Positions 9,493-17,764 of a stretch of 64,000 nucleotides of DNA are shown piece after piece. Made by a program: the position numbers and the translations under genes. The notes beneath the pieces are model-generated. The model was not told where the DNA came from, made no database searches, and saw only the letters and a program-made list of their open reading frames with translations. Each line of letters starts with the position of its first letter. Position 1 is the stretch's first letter. Origin of the DNA: Nostoc sp. ATCC 53789 (GTDB taxonomy: Bacteria; Cyanobacteriota; Cyanobacteriia; Cyanobacteriales; Nostocaceae); contig NZ_CP046703.1 in the NCBI RefSeq assembly GCF_009873495.1, positions 620,001-684,000 of the forward strand, written 5' to 3'.

Positions 9493-9511
9493 AACTATCT
9501 CAGGTCAACCA

Positions 9512-9644
9512 CTAGTAGTTCGCTTTCGTGACTTGGCGGGGTAAAGGGAAAGGGGGAAGGGGGAAAGGGTTTAAATCCCTTACCCTTTCCCCTTTCCCCT
9601 TTCCCCAGTCCTCACTTAGCATTTTTGGGTTGGCAGACTACTAG
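9512..9644. mobile_element. MITE-like element, CTAGTAGT family, copy 1
   Basis: This 133-bp element begins CTAGTAGTTCGC and ends GCAGACTACTAG, with an inner GGGGTAAAGG / CCTTTCCCC pair. A nearly identical copy lies at 55676-55809. It has no coding capacity. It overlaps the 3' end of the CBS-CP12 gene and supplies its last codons and stop. Confidence 0.7.
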
Positions 9645-10254
9645 ACCAGTTGTCATAAATTCCTTTAGCTTCTGGATATTCGTCGCAGTATTCTTCAAAG
9701 GCTGTTTTCACGACTTTCTCGGCCCTTTGATGTGCGATCTCGGCTTGTAATTCCTCGATCGCATCCCAAACAACAGCACATTCTTCTGAATGGATACCTT
9801 GGCGATCGCAAATGACACGAGCTTTTTGAATTTCGTCCTGAAGTTGTTGTTCTAGCAGGAAAGTATGGGGTTGCTCAAGAAAGCTACTATTAGCTAGAAT
9901 GTCAACCAGGGAAATGATACCCAGTAGTTCGCCCTGAATAACGGGCGCTCTCTGCAAATTATGGTCAGCAAATAACCGCGCTACGTATTCTAAGGCAAGT
10001 TCAGGATTGACAACGATACAAGGCTTGGTCATCACTTCATGAACACGCACACTAAAGGGATCTTTACCATAAGCAATCACTTTATATACAATATCCTTTT
10101 CAGTAATCATGCCGTAGGCATCGTGTTCATGGCGGCGATCTACAACCAGCGCTTTCCAGTCCCTTGCTCTCAAGAGTCTAACTGCTTCAGCCACTGTTGC
10201 TGAACTGTGAATTGTAGCAACATCTCTAGTCATAATGTCAGATGCTTTCAACAT
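9616..10254 (-). CDS. CBS-pair/CP12 fusion protein in the hox cluster
   Basis: Residues 1-125 are two CBS motifs (IMTRDVATIHSSATVAEAV and VMTKPCIVVNPELALEYVA), which usually bind adenylates. Residues about 137-205 match CP12, the small protein that locks GAPDH and phosphoribulokinase in the dark. The N-terminal cysteine pair is present (ARVICDRQGIHSEECAVVWDAIEEL). The C-terminal loop EEYCDEYPEAKGIYDNW keeps one Cys but has Lys-Gly where the second would be. CBS-CP12 fusions are known from cyanobacteria. Its place between hoxY and hoxH links carbon-fixation control to the hydrogenase. The last eight residues (SSLPTQKC) and the stop are encoded by a MITE end. It has its own copy of the shared regulatory block 31 bp upstream. 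Confidence 0.9.
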   Translation of the reverse strand: MLKASDIMTRDVATIHSSATVAEAVRLLRARDWKALVVDRRHEHDAYGMITEKDIVYKVIAYGKDPFSVRVHEVMTKPCIVVNPELALEYVARLFADHNLQRAPVIQGELLGIISLVDILANSSFLEQPHTFLLEQQLQDEIQKARVICDRQGIHSEECAVVWDAIEELQAEIAHQRAEKVVKTAFEEYCDEYPEAKGIYDNWSSSLPTQKC

Positions 10255-10284
10255 AATTGCTTCTAAAATTATTTTGTGATTGCC

Positions 10285-10325
10285 TCTCTTTCAACTTAGA
10301 TAAAGAATCTGAGTAACTTGTGAAG
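10285..10325 (-). promoter_or_regulatory. Shared regulatory block, CBS-CP12 copy
   Basis: On the minus strand it reads TTCACAAGTT, then ACTCAGATTC, then TTTATCTAAG, ending 31 bp before the CBS-CP12 ATG and abutting the hoxY stop. It suggests an internal promoter for CBS-CP12 and hoxH. Confidence 0.6.
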
Positions 10326-10871
10326 TTAACCAAACTTGATAAATTCACGTCCTTTTAACCGTGGTTTTTCTCCCCTTAAGAGTGCCTCTAACACTGCTTT
10401 AATCTGAGTTGCTGAGGGTGGGCAACCTGGTAAATAAATATCAACTGGCACTACTGTATGCACTGGTATCACCCGATCTAGTAAGGTTGGTACAATGCCA
10501 GGCTCATAGGGAATAGTGCCGTGAATATCTGCTGCTTCGATGTAACAACGTTGCAGAACAGGTTCGGCACTACCTAAAGGATTGCGTAAAGCAGTAACAT
10601 TACCAGTAACAGCACAATCACCAAAAGAGACAAGAATGTGCGATCGCTCTCTGACTATCTGAATCATTTGCAGGTGATCTTCATTAGCAATTGCACCCTC
10701 AACTAGCACCACATCTACCCCTGGAGGATATTCTTTAGCATCAGCAAAGGGACTATAAACTAAATCTACTTGTGCTGCTAAATCAATCAGCCATTCATCC
10801 AAATCGAGAAAAGACATGTGACAGCCAGAACAGCCGCCTAGCCAAACCGTTGCTAATTTTAAACGAGTCAT
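10326..10871 (-). CDS. hoxY: Bidirectional hydrogenase small subunit HoxY
   Basis: The 181-residue HoxY holds the proximal 4Fe-4S cluster that passes electrons from HoxH to the diaphorase part. The ligand motifs are visible: GGCSGCHMSFLD at the N-terminus, FGDCAVTGN near 95 and LPGCPPS near 150. Size and order are standard for the family. It lies between the unknown ORF (11114-11638) and the CBS-CP12 gene. The 240-bp gap upstream is almost filled by a MITE. Confidence 0.95.
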   Translation of the reverse strand: MTRLKLATVWLGGCSGCHMSFLDLDEWLIDLAAQVDLVYSPFADAKEYPPGVDVVLVEGAIANEDHLQMIQIVRERSHILVSFGDCAVTGNVTALRNPLGSAEPVLQRCYIEAADIHGTIPYEPGIVPTLLDRVIPVHTVVPVDIYLPGCPPSATQIKAVLEALLRGEKPRLKGREFIKFG

Positions 10872-10899
10872 TTTATTTTTTAAATGAATTTTGACCTTA

Positions 10900-11106
10900 G
10901 AGGTTGTTTGAAAAGTATTTCGCTGTGACTTTAGACACTTTTAGATCCCCCCTAACCCCCCTTAAAAAAGGGGGAACCGGAGTCAAAGTCCCCCTTTTTA
11001 AGGGGAGCCAGTGCGGTCTTGGGGGTTTCCCCCATGAGCAACTGGCGTGGATTTAGGGGGATCTAGAATGTTTTACTACCAAGAAGAGGACTTTTCAAAC
11101 ATCCTC
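10900..11106. mobile_element. MITE-like palindrome, GAGGTTGTTTGAAAAG family, copy 1
   Basis: The 207-bp element has terminal inverted repeats (GAGGTTGTTTGAAAAG and CTTTTCAAACATCCTC) and inner arms rich in CCCCCTAACCCCCC / GGGGG. It carries no gene. A partial copy starts at 17618. Confidence 0.7.
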
Positions 11107-11113
11107 TTAGCAC

Positions 11114-11638
11114 TCAGGACTTTAATGCAATTTCTTGCCATTCCTGCACGACATATTTTGGGATTGAAATATTGATGAAGTGTTGTTTACCTACAGGTAT
11201 ACCAATCAACAATTCTTGAGTTGATAATTGAGGCAAAACATCCTTTAAGTCATACTGAGCGATGGTTGGTGCTGGTGCTTCATCTAGGAATATATCGGGA
11301 GCAGTTAATACTTTACCTGTATCTGTAGTAATCTTTAGGGGTAAGGGATGGGGCAATTCCTGAGAACCAGGAAATCCCACCAATCGGAGATTTATTGAAG
11401 ATATTTTATTGCTATTAGAATTAACTCGCTTAAACAAAATAACTTGCCAATAATTTCCTAATTCATCATTTAATTTTTCTTGTGAGCGATAAAGGATTTC
11501 TTCTGGCGTATCTTCTAATTGCATAACAGCAGCAATTACCTGTTGAGATGTGAAGCTTGCTAAACCCAGGTATATATATATTGTTAATATTGCCAGCAAT
11601 AGGAGCCACCAAAAAATTTTTAGGATGCGGCGTAACAT
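11114..11638 (-). CDS. Unknown membrane-anchored protein of the hox cluster
   Basis: I do not recognise a function. The 174-residue protein starts with a positively charged stretch and one hydrophobic helix (FWWLLLLAILTIYIYLGLAS). A soluble, mostly beta-rich domain of about 140 residues follows and has no cysteines. It would be anchored in a membrane with the domain outside the cytoplasm. Nostoc-type hox clusters carry an ORF of similar size between hoxU and hoxY, so its position is conserved. The gap to hoxU is 36 bp, indicating co-transcription. Confidence 0.7.
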   Translation of the reverse strand: MLRRILKIFWWLLLLAILTIYIYLGLASFTSQQVIAAVMQLEDTPEEILYRSQEKLNDELGNYWQVILFKRVNSNSNKISSINLRLVGFPGSQELPHPLPLKITTDTGKVLTAPDIFLDEAPAPTIAQYDLKDVLPQLSTQELLIGIPVGKQHFINISIPKYVVQEWQEIALKS

Positions 11639-11674
11639 TAGGTTTACCTCGTTGTGCTAATTTATGAACAGTAG

Positions 11675-12391
11675 CTAAACAAGCCATTGCTGCTTTTCTC
11701 TTGCTGTAAGTAGGAAATCAAGCTTGGCGCGATCGTGTTTCATTTCCCCGACGCTCGAACCTTTGTCAAAAAGCGCACCTGTAGGGCAAGCATTAACGCA
11801 TTTGCCGCAAGAAGTACAAGTATTTGAGGTTCCCCAAGGCTGATTTAAATCAGTGATCACATGAGAATTTGTCCCTCTACCCGCCATATCCCAAGTGTGC
11901 GCTCCTTCGATTTCGTCACAAACACGGATGCAACGAGTGCAAAGAACACAACGGTTATGGTCAACGCCAAAGCGAGCGTGAGAAATATCGACTTTGCGAT
12001 CGGGGAAATGATAATCTAAACGCACATGATCCATACCCATCTCAATTGCCAAGTCTTGCAATTCGCAATTACCGTTAGCTACGCAGACCGAGCAAATGTG
12101 ATTACCTTCAGCAAATAGCATTTCTATAATGGTGCGACGATATTTTTGCAGGCGATCGCTATTTGTTTGGACTTCCATACCCTCAGCAACTTTTGTTACA
12201 CAAGCAGGTTGGAGTTTATTACTCCCAGCAATTTCTACTAAACAAAGCCGACAAGCGCCAACATCTTCGACTCCTTGCAAGTGGCACAAAGTAGGAATGT
12301 GAATCCCTGCATCTTGCACCGCTTGGAGAATAGTTTCTTCCTCACGGGCGCTAATCAGTTTGTCGTTGACTGTTAAAGTTTTGACTGACAT
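11675..12391 (-). CDS. hoxU: Bidirectional hydrogenase diaphorase subunit HoxU
   Basis: The 238-residue HoxU is the iron-sulfur subunit that connects the diaphorase (HoxEF) to HoxYH. It resembles the N-terminal part of NuoG. A 2Fe-2S ferredoxin fold comes first ([21 protein letters not shown]), then the His/Cys 4Fe-4S region ([16 protein letters not shown]). Two 4Fe-4S motifs follow ([11 protein letters not shown] and [16 protein letters not shown]). The start is set at [10 protein letters not shown], which matches the family. An in-frame ATG five codons earlier is less likely. hoxE and hoxF are absent from the window, as in Nostoc genomes where they lie apart. Confidence 0.95.
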   Translation of the reverse strand: MSVKTLTVNDKLISAREEETILQAVQDAGIHIPTLCHLQGVEDVGACRLCLVEIAGSNKLQPACVTKVAEGMEVQTNSDRLQKYRRTIIEMLFAEGNHICSVCVANGNCELQDLAIEMGMDHVRLDYHFPDRKVDISHARFGVDHNRCVLCTRCIRVCDEIEGAHTWDMAGRGTNSHVITDLNQPWGTSNTCTSCGKCVNACPTGALFDKGSSVGEMKHDRAKLDFLLTAREKQQWLV

Positions 12392-12439
12392 TGCCTCTAG
12401 CCTCAATCAGAATAAGCCTTTCGCTTCTGAAATGCCCTG

Positions 12440-12480
12440 AGTCTTGAATTGTAGACAAATAGTTTGAGGAACTTGTGAAT
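12440..12480 (-). promoter_or_regulatory. Shared regulatory block, hoxU copy
   Basis: On the minus strand it reads TTCACAAGTT, then CCTCAAACTA, then TTTGTCTACA, ending 49 bp before the hoxU start. It is the most diverged of the four copies in its last third. Confidence 0.55.
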
Positions 12481-12704
12481 AGCTTGGATAGTTTTATCAT
12501 CAATTACTTTCCAAGCTATAGGAATCCGCTTTGATTTTTGTATCCCTCACGGGAGCGTAGCCATACTTACTTGCGTGGGAAGGAAAGAGGCAAGAGGGCT
12601 TTTTAAGTTGTAGGGAGTTTTTGCAAAAATCAAATATGAGTCTATGCAAAGCAGAAAGTAGCCAGAAAATTTACATATCTGCAATTATTTTGAATTGAAT
12701 TAAA

Positions 12705-12854
12705 TTAACGTGAGTTCGATGAACCTCTCCCTCCCAGCCTCCCTCTCCGAAACGGAAAGGGAGGTGCAACGAAAAATTCAGCTTTTTGCTCCCCTCTCCG
12801 TGTCGGAGAGGGGTTGGGGGAGAGGTCAAATAAGACTTGTCGAACTCACGTTAA
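12705..12854. mobile_element. MITE-like element with AACGTGAGTTCGA ends
   Basis: The 150-bp element starts TTAACGTGAGTTCGATGA and ends TGTCGAACTCACGTTAA. Inner arms are CTCCCTCTCCG / CGGAGAGGGG. It has no ORF. The rest of the 495-bp gap between hoxU and the DUF938 gene holds only the hoxU promoter block. Confidence 0.7.
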
Positions 12855-12885
12855 ATTATGTCCACTAAGAAATTATTTCCAGGAA

Positions 12886-13536
12886 TTATTCATTAGCGGC
12901 ACGTTCAAACACTACTGAAAGATTATTGGCTGGCATTTGGTAAATTTGTTTCAAGATGAAATGTTCTGCCCTAGCTTCTGCCACTACATCATCCAAGTTC
13001 CGCACGCCCCACTCCTGGTTTTGGGTGTGTAAATATTCGTCAAAAGCTGCATTACTCGCTGCTGTATGTTCTCCACCTTGTTTGAAGGGCCCATATAAAT
13101 AGAGGATACCTCCTGCTTTTAGGATACGGCCTGCCCCTGCCATTAGCCCCAAACAGGCTGACCACGGTGAAATGTGAATCATATTAATATTGACTATCGC
13201 AACTATTGGCTCCCTATTAAGCCACTCAGTTACTTCCCCTTTCTCCACTGCCCAAACTGGCTCTCTAACATCTAGCTCAAGCGGTGGATAAACATTATCA
13301 GAGGCATTGTGTTCAGTCCATGCACTAATGCTGGCTCGTAACTCTAAATTTGCATCTGTTGGTAGCCACAGGCGAGGACTTAGCCTGGATGCAAAAAAGA
13401 CTGCGTGTTCACCAGTACCACTTGCTATTTCTAAAATAGTGCCACTTTCGGGTAATACCTGCAAAAGTATTTCTAGAATTGGTTCTCGGTTGCGCTCAGT
13501 TGCTGGTGCGTATTGTCGTGCGTCTTGTGGTGTCAT
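12886..13536 (-). CDS. DUF938 class I SAM-dependent methyltransferase-like protein
   Basis: The 216-residue protein has the SAM-binding motif ILEIASGTGEHAVFFA near 37-52. An acidic residue sits at the end of strand 2 (WLPTDANLE) and a motif IV-like stretch (VAIVNINMIHISPW) follows. The start YAPATERNREPIL and the segment LYLYGPFKQGGEHTAASN are typical of the DUF938 family, whose substrate is not known. It is transcribed away from the IS110 block. No link with the hydrogenase genes is evident. Confidence 0.85.
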   Translation of the reverse strand: MTPQDARQYAPATERNREPILEILLQVLPESGTILEIASGTGEHAVFFASRLSPRLWLPTDANLELRASISAWTEHNASDNVYPPLELDVREPVWAVEKGEVTEWLNREPIVAIVNINMIHISPWSACLGLMAGAGRILKAGGILYLYGPFKQGGEHTAASNAAFDEYLHTQNQEWGVRNLDDVVAEARAEHFILKQIYQMPANNLSVVFERAANE

Positions 13537-13579
13537 TCTTATCGTGATATTTTATAATTTTTCTCGCATGTGCGCTTTC

Positions 13580-13616
13580 CGATAGTAACAATATAGATGA
13601 TCTGACCTATGCCCAT
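13580..13616. repeat. Direct repeat, left copy, flanking the IS110 block
   Basis: This 37-bp stretch (CGATAGTAACAATATAGATG, then ATCTGACCTATGCCCATT) recurs with about five changes at 15269-15306 in the same orientation. The two copies bracket a 1.65-kb segment containing the IS110 transposase. Confidence 0.6.
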
Positions 13617-13682
13617 TCGAATTGTAGCGACTGTCTTAAAAGTCAAGCGATCGTTAACAAAAAAACGTGGGTTGGAGCATTG

Positions 13683-13815
13683 ACGCAACAGAGGAACGCT
13701 GCGCTAGATTCGGCGGTGTCTGGTACGGGCTAGAAGACTTATGGCTTGTAGTCTAGATAGTCAAAGCCCGCACCAGACACTCCGCTTCGCCGCCGAATCT
13801 TCCTCGGTTGCTGGA
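13683..13815. repeat. Long imperfect palindrome beside IS110
   Basis: The arms AGATTCGGCGGTGTCTGG and CCAGACAC...CGCCGAATCT pair across a 40-base loop. The pairing extends outward through GCAACAGAGGA / TCCTCGGTTGC. It may be an independent REP-like unit or the target into which the IS110 element moved. Confidence 0.6.
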
Positions 13816-13935
13816 TTTCTCGTGTAGGCAAAAACAGCATGAAAAATTTACCCCAGTTATAGGGGAGCATCAATGCGGATGCCGTACATTGCTGGCTCTG
13901 GGCATCAAGCAAAGTATAAAAAGGTTGACTTGTGA

Positions 13936-14898
13936 TTAAACATTGACAATTGGTTTAAAGTTGTCAGTTAGACACCAAGGCAAATTATCTCGAACCATTG
14001 CATTTAAAATGACTAACATCTTATGAACGCAAGCAGTTAGGGCCAATTTTTTGGATTTACCACGTTCGACAAGGCGCTGATAAAAGGCTTTGATAACGGG
14101 ATTATGACGCATAGCAACCACAGCACCCATATAAAGAGTCGCTCGAACATGGGCACGACCACCATTAATCATCCGCTTACCTTTGTGTTGACCACTATCA
14201 TGATTGATCGGTGCAACACCAACTAAACGAGAGATTTGTTTGGCAGTTAATTGACCGAGTTCTGGTAAGTCAGAAACGAGGGTAGTAGAAATAACTTGAC
14301 CAATACCAGGAGTAGTTTTGAGTAAATTGACTTTATCAATCCATTGTTGATTATTTTGCGTCAATTCCTGAATTTGTTGATTGAGCTGTTTGAGACGCTC
14401 TTCAAGATATTCAATATGAGCCTCAATATCTGCTAATGCTTTACCACGGGCACGCGCCCGACGATTTTTCTCAGCAGTCTGCATCTCGACTAACTGTCTT
14501 CTGCGACTAATTAATTCGCCCAGTTGACGCGCTGTTTCAGATTCAATTGCTAACACCTGGGGTTTCATTGCTTCCCCAAAGTGTGCCAAAATTTGTGCAT
14601 CAATAGCATCAGTTTTTGCCAACCGACCTGTGGCTTTCGCAAAATCTCTTCCAAGGCGTGGATTAATTAATGCTACTGGTAAAAGTGCTGCCTGCAATTG
14701 GATAATAAGTTCTGTTTCTAATCCTCCTGTTGCTTCTAACACAATCAGATTTAAATCAAATGATTTGAGTTGTTCTACTAGATGAGATATTTCTACTTCT
14801 GTATTAGCAACTTTCAATGCTTTACCCATTGGACGGATATAAACATCGAGAGTTGCTTTACTCACATCAATGCCTACCCATTGAGAAATATTTTCCAT
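13936..14898 (-). CDS. IS110-family transposase
   Basis: The 320-residue enzyme has the two-part IS110 layout. The N-terminal RuvC-like DEDD domain shows GIDVSKATLDVYI (first Asp), LEATGG (Glu) and TDAIDAQILAHF (Asp pair). A coiled coil follows at about 140-190. The C-terminal Tnp_20 domain shows TTPGIGQVISTTLVSDLPEL and the catalytic Ser region LVGVAPINHDSGQ. Length is normal and no damage is seen, so it may be active. Such transposases work with a bridge RNA made from the element's own non-coding end. There is long non-coding sequence on the 5' side. Confidence 0.93.
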   Translation of the reverse strand: MENISQWVGIDVSKATLDVYIRPMGKALKVANTEVEISHLVEQLKSFDLNLIVLEATGGLETELIIQLQAALLPVALINPRLGRDFAKATGRLAKTDAIDAQILAHFGEAMKPQVLAIESETARQLGELISRRRQLVEMQTAEKNRRARARGKALADIEAHIEYLEERLKQLNQQIQELTQNNQQWIDKVNLLKTTPGIGQVISTTLVSDLPELGQLTAKQISRLVGVAPINHDSGQHKGKRMINGGRAHVRATLYMGAVVAMRHNPVIKAFYQRLVERGKSKKLALTACVHKMLVILNAMVRDNLPWCLTDNFKPIVNV

Positions 14899-15110
14899 AT
14901 TTCACTCTCAACTAATTTCTGTACCCTGTTTTGAATTCATCCCCTTGATTTAACTCATCCTTGCCCGATACGGACTGTATACTTTAAATATCAGCGTTTA
15001 AAGCTTTGACCCCGGCGACTGTTCGAGTTCTGTCAAAGAGATTGTTGTAGTGACCCATGCTACGAAGCGGTCTATTATGACCAAGGTTGGGACGGTCTAC
15101 TACTATTTCT
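14899..15110 (-). ncRNA. Candidate IS110 bridge-RNA region
   Basis: IS110-group elements encode a bridge RNA upstream of the transposase. Here about 200 bp of non-coding sequence lies directly 5' of the gene. It has short internal inverted repeats (for example CCGTATCGGGCAAGG, and a CGGTCTA stretch repeated in two places). I cannot fold it or define its loops, so the call rests on position and family knowledge. Confidence 0.35.
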
Positions 15111-15117
15111 AAGATAC

Positions 15118-15193
15118 AAGGTTGGGTGGAGGCTTTGCGTAACCCAACATCCTGATATATGTTGGGTTGCGCTCCGCTCCACCCAACCTACGT
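15118..15193. repeat. Intergenic palindromic repeat
   Basis: GGTTGGGTGGAGGC...GTAACCCAAC is followed by GTTGGGTTGCG...CTCCACCCAACC. It forms a strong hairpin of about 75 bases of a type common between Nostoc genes. It lies in the 530-bp gap before the J-domain gene. Confidence 0.65.
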
Positions 15194-15268
15194 CTAATGC
15201 ACTATTTTGTGTAGACAGTCCACTACGTGCATTTCAAAAATAAAATACTAGTTCTATAGTGATCTTCC

Positions 15269-15306
15269 CGATAATAACAATATAGATGAGTTGACCTATG
15301 TCCATT
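15269..15306. repeat. Direct repeat, right copy, flanking the IS110 block
   Basis: This is the right-hand partner of 13580-13616, reading CCGATAATAACAATATAGATG, then AGTTGACCTATGTCCATT. It lies 120 bp before the J-domain gene. Confidence 0.6.
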
Positions 15307-15428
15307 ACAGTAATTCTTGACAAAAAAAGTATCCATAGTTCATGTATTATCACTAGATACGTTCTTTTCGTATTGACAAAACAACTTTGACAATTACATT
15401 TTAAACCTTAAACTTACATACGTGTTTC

Positions 15429-16478
15429 ATGGCTCGTAAAAAATCATCTCCATTACAATCAACTGAAGTAACTCCATTAGCCCTCTCTCAATTACATATC
15501 CGCTTGGAGTTTTTAGAAGCAGAACACAAATCGCTACTTAAACAGATTAAGAGAAAGCGAACGGAATTGAACAATTTTGTCGAGCAAATGCGAACTTTTG
15601 CCACAGAAATATTTCATCAAGCTAGTCCCCACGTTCAAAAAATGGCTGAGTTAGACCGAGATATTCATGCTCTATTTGATGAAATTTTTACCACTAGAAA
15701 GTTTGGGAAACAAACCATCAAAAATATAGAGGCAGTTTACCTTGAACTCCAGTTGACAGGGATTATTAGTCCAAACGCGAATCGTAAACAATTCAATACA
15801 GAGTTAAACGAACTATTTAATAATTCCGAATCCGAATCAGATTTTTCAGAGGAAGCGGCTGAAGATAGCCATCAATATTGGCAAGCACAACAGTCTGTGG
15901 AATCTCCCTCTGTAGCGAGAACAGAGGATAAGAGAAAAATTCGGGAAACATTTCTCAGATTAGCTGAAATCTTTCACCCTGATAAGACAAGAGACAGCGA
16001 GACACAGATATATCATACAGAAATCATGAAATCAATTAATAAAGCTTACCAAGAAGGAGATTTGGCAAGACTTTTAGAAATTGAGCGAATTCAGCAGGTG
16101 GGAGAAGTTATTGATCTTAATAACGAGGATGATTTAACTCGCAAATGTCGAACTATAGAACAGCAAAATCAAATTCTCGTCACTCAATATGAAAACTTGA
16201 AACTGGAACTACGTTTAGTAAAAAATACTCCAGAAGGAACTATGGTAAGTGATTCTCGTAAAGCTGCGAAAAAAGGCATTGATTCTATGTCTTTGATGCT
16301 AAAAACAATAGAATCTCAAATAAATGTTATTTCTCAAATCCGGGATTTTGTCAAGGACTTTAGAGAGCAGAAGATTACTATCAAAGAATTTCTCGGTGGG
16401 CCACCAACCCCACACTCCTTAGACGAAGAAATTATGGAAGATATTCTTGAACAGATGTTGTCAGAATTAATGAGATAG
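15429..16478 (+). CDS. J-domain (DnaJ-like) protein with long coiled coils
   Basis: The 349-residue protein has a charged coiled coil at about 20-65. An acidic linker follows (SESESDFSEEAAEDS, about 137-152). A J-domain-like segment at about 160-205 carries the HPD tripeptide in RLAEIFHPDKTRD, then IMKSINKAYQEGDLARLL. Another coiled coil runs from about 230 to 260. The zinc-finger and C-terminal substrate domains of true DnaJ are missing, so it is a specialised co-chaperone that probably recruits DnaK to a partner bound by the coiled coils. It sits alone between an IS110 element and dead permeases. Confidence 0.75.
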   Translation: MARKKSSPLQSTEVTPLALSQLHIRLEFLEAEHKSLLKQIKRKRTELNNFVEQMRTFATEIFHQASPHVQKMAELDRDIHALFDEIFTTRKFGKQTIKNIEAVYLELQLTGIISPNANRKQFNTELNELFNNSESESDFSEEAAEDSHQYWQAQQSVESPSVARTEDKRKIRETFLRLAEIFHPDKTRDSETQIYHTEIMKSINKAYQEGDLARLLEIERIQQVGEVIDLNNEDDLTRKCRTIEQQNQILVTQYENLKLELRLVKNTPEGTMVSDSRKAAKKGIDSMSLMLKTIESQINVISQIRDFVKDFREQKITIKEFLGGPPTPHSLDEEIMEDILEQMLSELMR

Positions 16479-16484
16479 TACAGT

Positions 16485-17607
16485 TTAACTTAACTGACTC
16501 CGAAATTTATGAACACTAATAGTTAATAAAACAATAGCAAAACCAAGCAATGCGAGAACATTCAACCACAGCACATCTAAACCAACTCCTTTGAGTAAAA
16601 TACCTCTAACAATAGTAATGTAATGACGAAGTGGATTAAGTAAAGAGAGAAATTGAAATAAAGGAGGCATGGATTCAATAGGAGATATTGCCCCAGAAGT
16701 TTGGATCATTGGTAAATTTATAAAAAAAGATGTGAGTAATACTTGTTGTTGAGAACCGCAGATAGTTGCTAGCATAATTCCTAAACTAATTCCCACAAAT
16801 ACATACATACTTGATAAAGCGAGAAAGAGCAGGAAACTCCCACGAAAGGGTAGGCTAAATACGACTGTTCCCAAGGTTAAAGCTAGTAGCACATCTCCCA
16901 TGAGTAGGAATGCCAACGGGATAATTTTAGCTAATAAAATTTCCCAGTTGCTAGAGGGAGTCATTAACAATTGCTCTAAAGTTCCTGTATCTTTCTCGCG
17001 TACATACAGTTACTGCTGATACTAATGTACCGATTAATGTCAGGACTAAACCCATAACTCCCGGTACGAAAAACCAACTACTTGTTAGTCCAGGATTGTA
17101 AAGAAAAACGACTTCGGTTGAAACTGGCGGACTGACTTGACCCTGTACCAAACTGAAACTATATTGTTGGATAATCTGATTAACATAGTTAGCAGCAATT
17201 CCGGCTGTATTTGCATTCACTCCATCGATAAATACTTGAATTTCTGCTGATTTTTTAGCTAGTTGGCGGGGAAAATTTGGTGGAATTATTAGTCCTACAT
17301 CTAGCTTACCTTCTTCTACTTGACGGCTTAAATCTTTTTCACTTGTTGGTACAGATTCTAAGTTAAAAGTATGATTGGATGTCATTGCTGAAACTAGTTC
17401 TCGACTGGCGGAGACATTGGCATAGTCAATTACACCCAGTCGTAAATTATGGACATCCGGGTTGAGTGCAAATCCGTAAAGCAATAATTGTACTGTTGGT
17501 GGCACAATTAATAAAACAATCAATTGCCTGTTTCACATAATTTGATTAATTTCTTTACACACTAATGGCCACAATGGACTATCAAATAATTGCCAAATAT
17601 ATTTCAT
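16485..17607 (-). pseudogene. ABC-2 type permease, disrupted
   Basis: Reading from 17607, the sequence encodes MKYIWQLFDSPLWPLVCKEI, then hits a TGA. It continues as NRQLIVLLIVPPTVQLLLYG, the first membrane helix of a YhhJ/YbhR-type permease. The periplasmic loop is intact. Near 17000 a 4-bp insertion (an extra TGTA) shifts the frame just inside VREKDTGTLEQLLMTP, the conserved cytoplasmic loop. The rest, with four membrane helices, continues in another frame to 16485. With a nonsense codon and a frameshift it is not functional. It may once have paired with the similar gene remnant at 17765-18458. Confidence 0.8.
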
Positions 17608-17617
17608 ATATGATTAA

Positions 17618-17753
17618 GAGGTTGTTTGAAAAGTGGTTGGCTGTGGTTTTAGGCACTTATTGATCCCCCCTAACCCCCCTTAAAAAAGGGGGGAACCGGA
17701 ATCAAAGTCCCCCTTTTTAAGGGGGATTTAGGGGGATCTAAAACGTTTTGCTA
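17618..17753. mobile_element. MITE-like palindrome, GAGGTTGTTTGAAAAG family, partial copy
   Basis: It matches the left 135 bp of the element at 10900-11106, including GATCCCCCCTAACCCCCC and the central inverted arm. The right terminal repeat is missing. It separates the two broken permeases. Confidence 0.6.
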
Positions 17754-17764
17754 ATGACCAATGA

